From JAUWGC01 sp963753055 (GTDB lineage Bacteria; Bacteroidota; Bacteroidia; Bacteroidales; B18-G4): a DNA stretch of 64,000 bases. The translations under genes and the position numbers were made by a program. Below, one piece after another: positions 63,940-64,000 of the stretch (positions are counted from its first letter, which is position 1; the number at the start of each line of letters is the position of its first letter). The notes under the pieces were generated by a model, which saw only the letters and a list, made by a program, of their open reading frames with translations, was not told the DNA's origin and searched no databases. The stretch is from positions 682,001 to 746,000 of the forward strand of contig CAVWAP010000001.1 of the NCBI GenBank assembly GCA_963753055.1, in the 5' to 3' direction.

Positions 63940-64000
63940 GACATCAGACAGTTGGTAGAAAAAAACCATAATCTTATATATTTATACGTTAAACAATACT

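Noticed and set aside
1..64000. tRNA or rRNA genes, insertion sequences, phage or plasmid functions
   Set aside because: None recognised on either strand; no cloverleaf-like spacers, transposase or integrase motifs were noticed by eye.

Overview
The window looks like a Bacteroidota chromosome of class Bacteroidia, Bacteroidales/Marinilabiliales-like. The evidence is type IX secretion (T9SS) cargo with type A and type B C-terminal sorting domains, a PorX-type response regulator, an lpxC-fabZ fusion, DUF4290 and DUF6427 proteins, FISUMP and choice-of-anchor-L lipoproteins/adhesins, TAnnTTTG promoter -7 boxes, and almost no Shine-Dalgarno sites. No rRNA, tRNA, insertion sequence or CRISPR array was seen.

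Layout. 0-3 kb: the 3' end of an FAD oxidoreductase, translationally coupled to a short RlmN-like radical SAM protein, then two secreted proteins on the minus strand. 3.1-11.8 kb: housekeeping genes (UvrD/PcrA helicase, DUF4290, MurA, GrpE, DnaJ, NatA/NatB-type ABC exporter). 12-25 kb: a GIY-YIG-like orphan, a TonB-dependent receptor with a DUF2271-like partner, a DUF1295 membrane protein, a large FG-GAP T9SS protein, a 42-residue membrane protein, MscS, an AsmA-like protein and a DUF3352-like protein. 25-34 kb: rnhB-DUF6427-purD-glycosyltransferase on the minus strand, facing a surface polysaccharide set on the plus strand (flippase, two Wzz-type proteins, O-antigen ligase). 34-40 kb: lipid A cluster lpxD-lpxC/fabZ-lpxA-efp-second lpxD, and an HD phosphohydrolase. 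40.5-44.4 kb: porX (frameshifted)-tsaE-ald-lutA-like. 44.4-60 kb: an accessory surface-protein region with a TlpA-like thioredoxin, PKD and FISUMP lipoproteins, and three T9SS type B adhesins. Two of these adhesins are tandem paralogues sharing a nearly identical 1.44 kb tract. 60-64 kb: tex (frameshifted), an outer-membrane barrel, DUF1801 and a lipoprotein-type C26 amidotransferase.

How it fits together. Much of the window concerns the cell envelope: MurA for peptidoglycan, Lpx enzymes for lipid A, Wzx/Wzz/ligase for polysaccharide, MscS and AsmA-like membrane proteins, and T9SS cargo whose regulator family (PorX) is also encoded here. Three kinds of short repeat are scattered through it: heptameric AGT-type arrays at gene ends, a G-rich hairpin, and a 21-bp palindrome inserted in frame in a T9SS gene.

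Four genes between 41.7 and 61.9 kb (porX, the second FISUMP lipoprotein, the choice-of-anchor-L adhesin, tex) carry single-base indels. This could be a consensus-quality problem in the assembly or genuine decay; it cannot be decided from the sequence alone.
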